A stretch of DNA of 64,000 bases from Treponema sp. UBA4267 (GTDB taxonomy: Bacteria; Spirochaetota; Spirochaetia; Treponematales; Treponemataceae): assembly GCA_002395155.1 (NCBI GenBank), contig DGWD01000036.1:71154-135153 (forward strand), written 5' to 3'. This document shows positions 57,612 through 64,000 of this stretch, in pieces (positions within the stretch are counted from its first letter, which is position 1; every line of letters starts with the position of its first letter). The notes below the pieces were generated by a model, which was not told the DNA's origin, made no database searches, and saw only the letters and a program-made list of their open reading frames with translations. Position numbers and translations under genes: made by a program.

Positions 57612-59321
57612 ATGAAAGAACTAATTACAATTTCTGACGGAGAACTGAGACTTACATCAAACCTGGACGAATATTCCTTTGGTAAAACAAATTATGATTC
57701 CATAGTAACTCAAGAAGGCCTCCTTTTTGACGGCAAGAACTTTACTTCCTGGACATTTTCGGATGTAAAATCTTTTGAGGACCCTGACCGCAAACAAAGA
57801 ATTGTCTTCTACTGCGGAAAAAATCCTCTTTCAAGCCAGGCAAAAACACTTGCCGCATTCTATAAACAAGATGATGAAGAAAGCCTGCAGGCCGTAAAAG
57901 CAGTCTGCCAGGCCTACCAGATAGCAGCAAAAAGCAAACTGGAGTTTCCTATTATGGGAGCGGGAGGAATTCTTGTTGACCTTAGCAAAAACGAAACAAA
58001 GATTTTATTTTTACCTCAGGGACTTTATAAAAACACTGTAAGCGGCCTTTCTGCATCAGACTATTACGAAGAAGAAGGTGCTTGGATAAACCAGACAATT
58101 TACAATCTGCCTGCTATCTGTTTTGAAAGAGCCGTTTTTGTATACAAACTTTTAACAGGCTCTTTTCCATATGCAAACATAGATCAAATTGAACGCAATG
58201 CAGATATTCTTGACCAGAACTTTTTGCCACTCGAAATGGCAATTGATGGAATAGACCTGCAACTTGCTAAAGAAGTAAACAAGGCCTTAAAGCTTAATTC
58301 CAATGTCGTAAATATTCCTGGTAAAAAGAAAAAGGGAAAGAACAGCGAAGACCTTAAACCAAATCCAGACTTTCCTATGGAACTTTTGGACCAGGCCTGG
58401 AAACTTTCAAAAGAACAAAAGGCAAAGATTAAGAACACAGATTTTGAAGAAAAAGCCCAGGCCTACATGAAAAGAAAAAAATCGCAGATAACAACTAAAC
58501 GCCGAATCCGTAGAAATACTGCTAAAATTGGCGTTGGAATTGCACTTGCTATTGTACTTGCTATCCTCATCTCTAATACAATTAAAACAAACCAGGGTCA
58601 ATATTACACAAAGGGCTTAACTTCGACACAGACCATTCAAGCCTTCTTTATGGGAATCAACGCAAAAGACGTAACCATGATTTCTAACTTTGTAAAAGGT
58701 AAAAAGCCTCAAAATTATGTTGATATGGTCAGTCAGATTTACGTTTTAAGTAAACAGCGTAAGATTTATGATAAAGACAACGGCTTTGCATCCCCAGAAA
58801 ACTGGCTTTTATTCTCCACAAATGCAGAAAAATACGATATGTCAGGTCTTTATGGAGTTACCCAGTTAAAAATTGATGGAAAAGCTTATCCTATTAACGT
58901 AAAAGTTTATAAGAAAAATCAAAAACCAGAAGCCGTAACTCAAGAAGGAGATATCCTGCTTAAAGATAAAGACCAGTCGGTTCGTAAGGTTGAATACTAT
59001 CTGCTTCATTCTGAAGGAGAAAACTTTAATATTGTTGTAGAAAAAATCACTGATATTTTTACTCTAACTTATAAAAAAGACCGCTGGATTATTACAGATA
59101 TTTCATCTTCATCTGAAAGCGTAAGAGTAAAACCTTTAGTTTTCAAAAACGACTATCTTAATCAGCTTATTCTTACAAACGGAGATGTTATAAAGGCAGT
59201 AGACCAGCTTAGACTTTCTTATGACTGGCTGCCAGGTAAGACAGAACTTGAAATGGAAAAAGAGCTGATGGAGTGGAATTTAACTCACATTTACGACCAG
59301 AAGCTCTTTATCTATGAGTAA
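57612..59321 (+). CDS. Kinase-like membrane protein of unknown function
   Basis: 569 residues. The first 290 are cytoplasmic; the part around 165-240 (ICFERAVFVYKLLTGSFPYA, then FLPLEMAIDGIDLQLAKEVN, KALKLN) reads like the C-lobe of a protein kinase, but I see no glycine loop, no catalytic HRD and no DFG, so it would be a pseudokinase. One membrane helix lies at about 303-323 (GVGIALAIVLAILISNTI), followed by a 240-residue outer domain with no recognised family. It starts 23 bases after hflC and ends the operon; the partnership with HflKC suggests a membrane quality-control role. The kinase reading is tentative. Confidence 0.55.
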   Translation: MKELITISDGELRLTSNLDEYSFGKTNYDSIVTQEGLLFDGKNFTSWTFSDVKSFEDPDRKQRIVFYCGKNPLSSQAKTLAAFYKQDDEESLQAVKAVCQAYQIAAKSKLEFPIMGAGGILVDLSKNETKILFLPQGLYKNTVSGLSASDYYEEEGAWINQTIYNLPAICFERAVFVYKLLTGSFPYANIDQIERNADILDQNFLPLEMAIDGIDLQLAKEVNKALKLNSNVVNIPGKKKKGKNSEDLKPNPDFPMELLDQAWKLSKEQKAKIKNTDFEEKAQAYMKRKKSQITTKRRIRRNTAKIGVGIALAIVLAILISNTIKTNQGQYYTKGLTSTQTIQAFFMGINAKDVTMISNFVKGKKPQNYVDMVSQIYVLSKQRKIYDKDNGFASPENWLLFSTNAEKYDMSGLYGVTQLKIDGKAYPINVKVYKKNQKPEAVTQEGDILLKDKDQSVRKVEYYLLHSEGENFNIVVEKITDIFTLTYKKDRWIITDISSSSESVRVKPLVFKNDYLNQLILTNGDVIKAVDQLRLSYDWLPGKTELEMEKELMEWNLTHIYDQKLFIYE

Positions 59322-59370
59322 GGGCCTTATCTTTATCAGCATTTTTACAAGCTAAATCCTCAATTTTATT

Positions 59371-59426
59371 TTGACATTTATAGCATATTTTGTCATATTG
59401 ACACTAAATGACTTCTACTATATTCT
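59371..59426 (+). promoter_or_regulatory. Tandem promoters of the carboxylase gene
   Basis: P1: TTGACA (59371-59376), 17-base spacer, CATATT (59394-59399). P2: TTGACA (59398-59403), 17-base spacer, TATTCT (59421-59426). Both have consensus -35 boxes; the -10 of P1 overlaps the -35 of P2, so they would exclude each other. Confidence 0.6.
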
Positions 59427-59444
59427 TCAATTACGAGGTTAACA

Positions 59445-60932
59445 ATGGAATACAATTTGGAAAAACAGCATGCAAAAGGAAAACTTCATGCAATAGAACG
59501 TATTAATCTCCTTTGCGATAAGGGTACATTTGTTGAAACTTACCAGGGTGTAAAACACAACTGTACAAGTTTCGGAATGGATAAAAAAGATATTCCTTAT
59601 GATGGTGTAATCACAGGATTTGGAAAAATCAACGGCCGTAAGGTTGCAGTTTATGCACAGGACTTCACAATTCAGGGTGGTTCTTTGGGACATATGCACG
59701 GTCGCAAAATTGCAGATCTTACAAAAATGGCCATCGATGCACGTTGTCCAGTAATTGGAATTAACGATTCGGGTGGAGCTCGTATTCAGGAAGGTGTAGA
59801 AGCACTTGGTGGATATGGTAACGTATTCAATCAGAACGTTCGTGCTTCTGGAGCAATTCCTCAGATTTCTATCATCGCTGGACCTTGTGCCGGTGGTGCA
59901 GTTTACTCTCCTGGAATTACAGACTTTATTTTTACTGTAGATAAAGTAACACAGATGTTCATTACAGGACCAAAAGTTGTTAAATCTGTAATGTTTATGG
60001 ACATTTCTGCAGAAGACCTTGGTGGAGCTTCTATTCACGCTCAGAAGTCTGGAGTTTCTCACTTCCGTTGTGATTCAGAAAAAGAATGTTACGAAGAAGT
60101 TCGCCGTCTTTTAGACTATATACCACACTACTTCGGAGATAAACTTCCTGCCAAAGAATTTAAGTTCAACGCTAAAAAGGCAGAAAAGAGAATCAACGAA
60201 ATTTTGCCAGAAAATCCACGTCAGGGTTATGATGTACGCGATGTAATCAACTGTGTAATTGATGAAGATTCTTTCCTCGAAATTATGAAGGAATTCGCAA
60301 TCAACTGTGTAGTTGGATTTGGTAAGATTGAAGGTCGTACTGTTGGTATTGTTGCAAACAATCCAAAGGGACTTGGTGGAGTTCTTGATTGCGATGCTTC
60401 AGATAAAATTGCCCGCTTTATCCGCTATTGTGACTCATTCGATATCCCACTTCTTACATTTGTTGATGTTCCAGGATTCATTCCAGGACCTCAGGAAGAA
60501 CAGAAGGGAATTATCCGCCACGGTGCAAAAGTTATTTACGCTTACTCAGAAGCAACTGTTCCAAAGCTTACAGTTATTCTTCGTAAGGCTTATGGTGGAG
60601 CTTACATTGCTATGTGTTCTAAACACCTTGGTGCAGACTTTGTTTATGCATGGCCAAAGGCAGAAATTGCTGTAATGGGTGCTGAAGGTGCAATTGAAAT
60701 TCTTTTTGCAAAAGAACTCAAGGATCCTAACAAGGCTGCAGAAGTTCAGGCTGCTTCAGAAAAATATAAGAACGAAATTATGACTCCTTATATTGCAGCA
60801 GAACGCGGTTACATCACAGAAATTATTAATCCTGAAGATACACGTAAGAGAATTGTTGCAAGTTTTGACTTCCTTGAAACAAAGATCTTTACAAATAAAC
60901 CGCTCAAAAAGCACGGAAATATTCCACTTTAA
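59445..60932 (+). CDS. Acyl-CoA carboxylase / decarboxylase carboxyltransferase subunit
   Basis: 495-residue member of the biotin-dependent carboxyltransferase (beta) family. Signatures: GINDSGGARIQEGVEALGGY, PCAGGAVYSPGITDFIF, GIVANNPKGLGGVLDCDASD, FVDVPGFIPGPQEEQKGIIR, LRKAYGGAYIAMCSKHLGAD and MGAEGAIEILF. It is the alpha subunit of methylmalonyl-CoA decarboxylase or the beta subunit of propionyl/acetyl-CoA carboxylase; the biotin protein and partner subunits are not in the window, so the two cannot be told apart. GAGG precedes the ATG. It has tandem promoters and a terminator. Confidence 0.92.
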   Translation: MEYNLEKQHAKGKLHAIERINLLCDKGTFVETYQGVKHNCTSFGMDKKDIPYDGVITGFGKINGRKVAVYAQDFTIQGGSLGHMHGRKIADLTKMAIDARCPVIGINDSGGARIQEGVEALGGYGNVFNQNVRASGAIPQISIIAGPCAGGAVYSPGITDFIFTVDKVTQMFITGPKVVKSVMFMDISAEDLGGASIHAQKSGVSHFRCDSEKECYEEVRRLLDYIPHYFGDKLPAKEFKFNAKKAEKRINEILPENPRQGYDVRDVINCVIDEDSFLEIMKEFAINCVVGFGKIEGRTVGIVANNPKGLGGVLDCDASDKIARFIRYCDSFDIPLLTFVDVPGFIPGPQEEQKGIIRHGAKVIYAYSEATVPKLTVILRKAYGGAYIAMCSKHLGADFVYAWPKAEIAVMGAEGAIEILFAKELKDPNKAAEVQAASEKYKNEIMTPYIAAERGYITEIINPEDTRKRIVASFDFLETKIFTNKPLKKHGNIPL

Positions 60933-60958
60933 TCCGTAATACTTTCCAAAACAAAAAG

Positions 60959-61000
60959 GCCTGCCAGATTAAAAATAGAAAAATCTGACAGGCTTTTTTT
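60959..61000 (+). terminator. Intrinsic terminator after the carboxylase gene
   Basis: GCCTGCCAGATT/AATCTGACAGGC (one C-A mismatch) with an 11-base loop, followed by seven Ts. Confidence 0.88.
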
Positions 61001-61001
61001 A

Positions 61002-61076
61002 TTTAGGGTTTATTACAAACCCTAAAAACGGCGAAGTCAAGGCTTTAAGCGTACGCGTGCCTTGACTCGACGTATT
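61002..61076. repeat. Dispersed double-hairpin element, copy 2
   Basis: 75-base element, inverted relative to copy 1 (37426-37501). Stems: TAGGGTTT/AAACCCTA (61004-61024) and AGTCAAGGC/GCCTTGACT. The closing pair of the first stem is T-A here and G-C in copy 1. It starts 2 bases after the T-run of the carboxylase terminator. Confidence 0.85.
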
Positions 61077-61086
61077 ATTTTTATTC

Positions 61087-61902
61087 TTATTTCCAGGCTA
61101 TAAAGGCGGCCTGAACAGTAAAGGCATCGGAACGACCAGCAATTTTTGTTTCACGTCTATTAGAACCGTAAAAACCATCTTTTGAGCAGCAGGTGCAATC
61201 TTTGCTTATAAAAATGTTTTCTTTTTTAACTCCAAGCTTTAAAAGCGCCGATAGATTTGCCTGGGCTAAAGAAAGCCTGTAAAGTTTTCCTCCACCATTA
61301 TTCCAGTCCACCTGAACGCCTTCTTCCAATTCCTTCAGACACTCTGGACCAAAATTAGATGCAAAAAAATCCGCTCTTTCCTGATTAACTATATAGCAGC
61401 ATTCATGAATATGAGGCCCAATTACAACAGAAAAATCCCGCACTTTTGAACCATATTTCTGACCAGCTAATTCAATAGCCTTGCAAATAATTCCTGTTCC
61501 CTTCCAGCCCGAATGAACAATTCCGAAGGCTTTACTTACAGAATCATACAAATAAATTGGAAGACAGTCTGCCACGGTTACAGTAGGAATTAAAGCTTTA
61601 TTAAGAGTGATGATGCCGTCGCCAATTTTCTGGTCAGTATCCAGGTTATTTTGTATATCATAAACAATGTGGGTATGATCTAACTGAACTGGCACAAAGG
61701 CCTTGCTTCCAAAATCAGAAGAAATAGCAGCCAGTACTTTATCTCGATTGGGATTTTCTTCTGCCCAGCGGAAACGCATAGAACCGGCAGACCTTACCGT
61801 CATAGCACATAGAGGATTTGAATCAGAAGATAGAGGCAGACCGTCTTTTATAAATGGAAAAGTTATATAATCAGTCTTAGACTTTTGAAGTTGCTGCATC
61901 AA
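61087..61902 (-). CDS. pgeF: YfiH/PgeF-type multicopper-like (laccase domain) protein
   Basis: 271 residues with the family motifs PTVTVADCLPIYLYD, GIVHSGWKGTG, GPHIHECCYIV and CTCCSKDGFYGSNRRE; the His and Cys residues form the metal site. Members act on adenosine or purine nucleosides, and the E. coli protein corrects muropeptide misincorporation. It overlaps the 3' end of the DUF5312 gene by 26 bases and follows it in an operon. Copy 2 of the dispersed element lies immediately downstream. Confidence 0.9.
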   Translation of the reverse strand: MMQQLQKSKTDYITFPFIKDGLPLSSDSNPLCAMTVRSAGSMRFRWAEENPNRDKVLAAISSDFGSKAFVPVQLDHTHIVYDIQNNLDTDQKIGDGIITLNKALIPTVTVADCLPIYLYDSVSKAFGIVHSGWKGTGIICKAIELAGQKYGSKVRDFSVVIGPHIHECCYIVNQERADFFASNFGPECLKELEEGVQVDWNNGGGKLYRLSLAQANLSALLKLGVKKENIFISKDCTCCSKDGFYGSNRRETKIAGRSDAFTVQAAFIAWK

Positions 61903-63589
61903 TTGGTTCCAATTCTGTTATATAGAATAAACTGCGTCGTAAAATTTGAGCAATTTCTGCCACCCTTTCTCGCCAGGCCCTGTTTTGATGACCTTTAATA
62001 GTCATTATATTTTGAAGGGATTCATGCATGACTTCATTGCCATTATTAAACATACCCCTAAAAATCTTGTCCATCATGCGAATGCCCTTACAGAACTTAC
62101 CAACGACATCATGAATTTCAGATTCAATTGAGTTCATCATAGAATCTATTTGATTTTGAATCTGGAAGGTACGAAGTTTATTATTTGCAAATTCTGCAAA
62201 AGGAACACCATAATCACCTTCTGGAGAAATTCTAAACATAAGTTCCTTCATCTGATTATTTGCTTGAACAAAAAGATTTAGACCTTCAGAATATTCTATA
62301 CGAATTTCATTTTTAACAAAAACACCTTCCATCATCACTTCGTTTAAAGGAGTAATGATATTGTCAAACATATCCTGACAGAACCAGGATAAGAAGCCTC
62401 CTGTCAATTCACAAGAAAATGGAACTCGTGTCCACATCTGAGTCCAAGGTCTATAGGTCATAACAGGGAATTCTTCAAGCTTAAAATCGGCCTTGAGGTT
62501 TGAACTGAGAGTATTCTTTTTACGTTCACGAACCCATTCGTTCCAGCGAACTTCCATAATTTTACGCCATTGATTTCTAAAACTTGGGAACCAGGCTTCG
62601 GAACCAGAAATATTACCAGGAGTCCAGTCATAATCTTCATTAATAATTTTTCCAACCTTGTAAACAGGCACTGTTGAAAGAAACATTTGGATAGAAGCAA
62701 GATGATGATTTGCCTTGGCTAAAAACTCTTTTACAGTTCTTTCTATATCCTTATCTTGAGCATTTTTAGACAAATCTTTTCGTTGTGAAAAAAGCAACAT
62801 GGTTTCCAGAATTTCTCTTTGAACAGGCTGAATATTTGTAAAAACGGCAGCAAAAGAATCAAAATCATTTCTAGCATTCTTGTATGGGCAGGTATAATTA
62901 GGCCCTGTTATATTTGTAAACTGTGATGCAAAATGCAGATAAGGTAAACGTGTAAATTGCTTTAGCCAGTCGATAGAAGAAACTGCATAATAAAGGCTCG
63001 ATTTTTCGCTTCCAGCCATTGAATTAAGAATTTCATCAAGTGATTTTAACAACCTTGCTTTTACTTCGCTTGTAGCTTCTGTATCAAACCCTAAAGTAAA
63101 GGGATCTGCTGTTGAATTAATCCGATTAGATAACTGAGGTGTAATTACAGAAGACAAAAATACATAAAAATCGCCAGGACTGTCATCTATAAAGGCAAAA
63201 TATGGTTTAAAAAAATCTGCGGCTTCTTTTAATGATTTTATATGATTATAAAAAACAGAATCTAGAACTTGAAAACGATGATTCAGGATTCCTGGATGAT
63301 CTCTATTTACCCTTCTGGCGAGGGCTGCAAGGACATCTTCGTTGTATATTTTTTCTGAATCTTTTTTTTGAATTAAGGCTCTAAACCAAAGTAGAATTTT
63401 GTAAAAAATAGATTCTTGTTTTAGTTTTAACCTTAAAGTTATATTTTTACCAGCAAGAGGATCTTCTGTTTCAATTAACTGAACAGCAGGTGCGGTAGTT
63501 TTATTTATATGATCTAACATGGAAGCTCTGTCTTCAAGGCTAAGCCCTGAAACCAGTTTATCAAAGGTTCCTCTATTTGTATTATCCAT
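61877..63589 (-). CDS. DUF5312-type treponeme protein
   Basis: 570 residues, soluble, with no recognised catalytic motif. It resembles the DUF5312 proteins that I associate with treponemes: TFDKLVSGLSLEDRASMLDH at the N-terminus, then alternating helical blocks, a Trp-rich stretch (YRPWTQMWTRVPFSCELTGG, FLSWFCQDMF) and a helical C-terminus. Function unknown. ATG 63589 was taken because the promoter lies directly upstream; a frame open to 63670 would read into the repeat. It overlaps the pgeF gene by 26 bases. Confidence 0.72.
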   Translation of the reverse strand: MDNTNRGTFDKLVSGLSLEDRASMLDHINKTTAPAVQLIETEDPLAGKNITLRLKLKQESIFYKILLWFRALIQKKDSEKIYNEDVLAALARRVNRDHPGILNHRFQVLDSVFYNHIKSLKEAADFFKPYFAFIDDSPGDFYVFLSSVITPQLSNRINSTADPFTLGFDTEATSEVKARLLKSLDEILNSMAGSEKSSLYYAVSSIDWLKQFTRLPYLHFASQFTNITGPNYTCPYKNARNDFDSFAAVFTNIQPVQREILETMLLFSQRKDLSKNAQDKDIERTVKEFLAKANHHLASIQMFLSTVPVYKVGKIINEDYDWTPGNISGSEAWFPSFRNQWRKIMEVRWNEWVRERKKNTLSSNLKADFKLEEFPVMTYRPWTQMWTRVPFSCELTGGFLSWFCQDMFDNIITPLNEVMMEGVFVKNEIRIEYSEGLNLFVQANNQMKELMFRISPEGDYGVPFAEFANNKLRTFQIQNQIDSMMNSIESEIHDVVGKFCKGIRMMDKIFRGMFNNGNEVMHESLQNIMTIKGHQNRAWRERVAEIAQILRRSLFYITELEPIDAATSKV

Positions 63590-63595
63590 ATTAAA

Positions 63596-63624
63596 ATAAT
63601 AAAGGCGAATAAGTTTTCTTGCAA
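63596..63624 (-). promoter_or_regulatory. Promoter of the DUF5312-pgeF operon (leaderless candidate)
   Basis: Reading leftwards: -35 TTGCAA (63624-63619), 17-base spacer, -10 TATTAT (63601-63596), then 6 bases to ATG 63589. No ribosome-binding site. One of the clearest examples of this arrangement here. Confidence 0.7.
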
Positions 63625-63644
63625 TGGGATTTTGTATATTCCCA

Positions 63645-63716
63645 CAATTCCGGCTCCGAGCGAGATTCATCGAGCGAGTTGACCAATTGTAATTAAATAT
63701 TTACGTTCTGGTGAAA
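63645..63716. repeat. 72-bp direct repeat, copy 1
   Basis: Identical over 72 bases to 63846-63917, same orientation, 129 bases apart. The repeat contains an internal CGAGCGAG-ATTCAT-CGAGCGAG tandem. Similarity continues more weakly to GGGTTAAAATAAA on the right. Confidence 0.92.
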
Positions 63717-63762
63717 AACTGGGTTAAAATAAAGAAGACGCAAAAGAGTCTCTTTTTGGTTT

Positions 63763-63834
63763 AGCCCCTACGGGAGTCGAACCCAGCCTCCAATAGGAGA
63801 AGCGTTAAAAATAAAGTGCATCCGCACTTTATTT
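63763..63834 (-). other. tRNA-like 3' end and hairpin between the direct repeats
   Basis: Read leftwards: a perfect 11-bp hairpin (AAATAAAGTGC/GCACTTTATTT, 63809-63834), a variable-arm-like CTCC-TATT-GGAG (63788-63799), a T-arm-like GGG-TTCGACT-CCC (63772-63784), one base, then TAGGGGCT (63763-63770). The last pairs perfectly with AGCCCCTA at 63936-63943, 180 bases away, too far for a tRNA. It looks like a tRNA remnant or att site; not a complete tRNA gene. Confidence 0.45.
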
Positions 63835-63845
63835 AGCTTCCTCCT

Positions 63846-63917
63846 CAATTCCGGCTCCGAGCGAGATTCATCGAGCGAGTTGACCAATTGTAATTAAATA
63901 TTTACGTTCTGGTGAAA
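63846..63917. repeat. 72-bp direct repeat, copy 2
   Basis: Identical to 63645-63716. The right flank GGGCTAAAATAAA matches the flank of copy 1 with one change. Confidence 0.92.
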
Positions 63918-63939
63918 GATATGGGCTAAAATAAATAGG

Positions 63940-63986
63940 GGCTGTCCTAGAAGTAATTAAAAACTTCAAAAAGGACAGCCTTTTTT
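63940..63986 (+). terminator. Rightward intrinsic terminator at the window end
   Basis: GGCTGTCCT/AGGACAGCC (63940-63948, 63972-63980) with an inner GAAGT/ACTTC stem, followed by six Ts. No rightward gene ends just before it, so it may serve an RNA made from the repeat region. Confidence 0.75.
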
Positions 63987-64000
63987 ATGTTAAATGAATT

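Larger units (their letters stand above)
63590..64000. other. Repeat cluster at the right edge
   Basis: 411 bases without a supported protein gene. Holds the DUF5312 promoter, two 72-bp direct repeats, the tRNA-like segment and a rightward terminator. The last 14 bases show nothing. Confidence 0.6.

Noticed and set aside
63760..63850. A complete tRNA gene on the reverse strand
   Set aside because: Only a T-arm-like and a variable-arm-like hairpin are visible; the T-stem is imperfect, no anticodon or D arm can be placed, and the matching acceptor strand is 180 bases away.

Overview
The window reads as chromosomal DNA of a low-GC, host-associated Treponema (Spirochaetota). The pointers are a complete archaeal/vacuolar-type (V/A-type) ATPase operon instead of an F-type one, spirochaete-style lipoprotein signal peptides (hydrophobic run then F/V-S-C), a DUF5312-type protein that I know only from treponemes, many treponeme-like outer-membrane and c-di-GMP proteins, and glycolytic genes. 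It is gene-dense and mostly reverse-strand. I found no rRNA gene, complete tRNA gene, CRISPR array, prophage or insertion-sequence transposase. Species cannot be fixed from the sequence.

Layout. 1-2.9 kb: def (cut by the edge), hisD and a HisA-HisI-HisE fusion. 3.1-9.5 kb: an Rpn-type nuclease, a beta-barrel outer-membrane protein, a beta-helix carbohydrate-binding lipoprotein, an RluA-type pseudouridine synthase and an omptin-like outer-membrane protease. 9.5-23.8 kb: two CNNM/CorC-type membrane proteins, a thioredoxin-fold lipoprotein, purL, a sensor with HD-GYP output, an HtrA/DegP protease, map, a J-domain protein and a universal stress protein. 23.9-32.9 kb: the V-ATPase operon, read leftwards as PTS-IIA, G/H, C, I, K, F, E, A, B, D. 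32.9-38.8 kb: secG, tpiA, a sugar-binding lipoprotein with a diguanylate cyclase, and pgk. 39-45 kb is the accessory part: a Phd/VapC-type toxin-antitoxin pair, a radical SAM gene carrying a GC-rich insert, trxA, an AAA-ATPase/nuclease with a WYL regulator, a small lipoprotein and a half-size membrane protein. 45-51 kb: gap, a structured intergenic region, a membrane-bound LuxR-type regulator, a small alarmone hydrolase and valS. 51-63.7 kb: a heterodimeric ABC exporter, a DUF4230 protein, hflK-hflC with a kinase-like membrane protein, an acyl-CoA carboxylase beta subunit, a YfiH/PgeF protein and a DUF5312 protein. 63.6-64 kb: a repeat cluster.

How it fits together. gap, pgk and tpiA lie in separate units and cover the middle of glycolysis. 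The V-ATPase, the carboxylase and the ABC exporter handle energy and transport. Three c-di-GMP or alarmone enzymes (GGDEF, HD-GYP, small alarmone hydrolase) and two likely periplasmic sensing units point to strong second-messenger control. HtrA, the omptin, HflKC, the J-domain protein and the universal stress protein cover envelope and protein quality.

The most unusual signals are not single genes. (1) At least eleven genes have a good -10 box only 6-8 bases before the start codon and no ribosome-binding site, which predicts leaderless mRNAs. (2) A 75-bp double-hairpin element occurs twice, each time just beyond a terminator in the same relative orientation, with a compensatory base-pair change. 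(3) Two different palindromic repeats sit in frame inside protein-coding genes. (4) A structured, terminator-bounded intergenic RNA candidate lies upstream of gap. (5) The his genes have the domain order of fungal HIS4.
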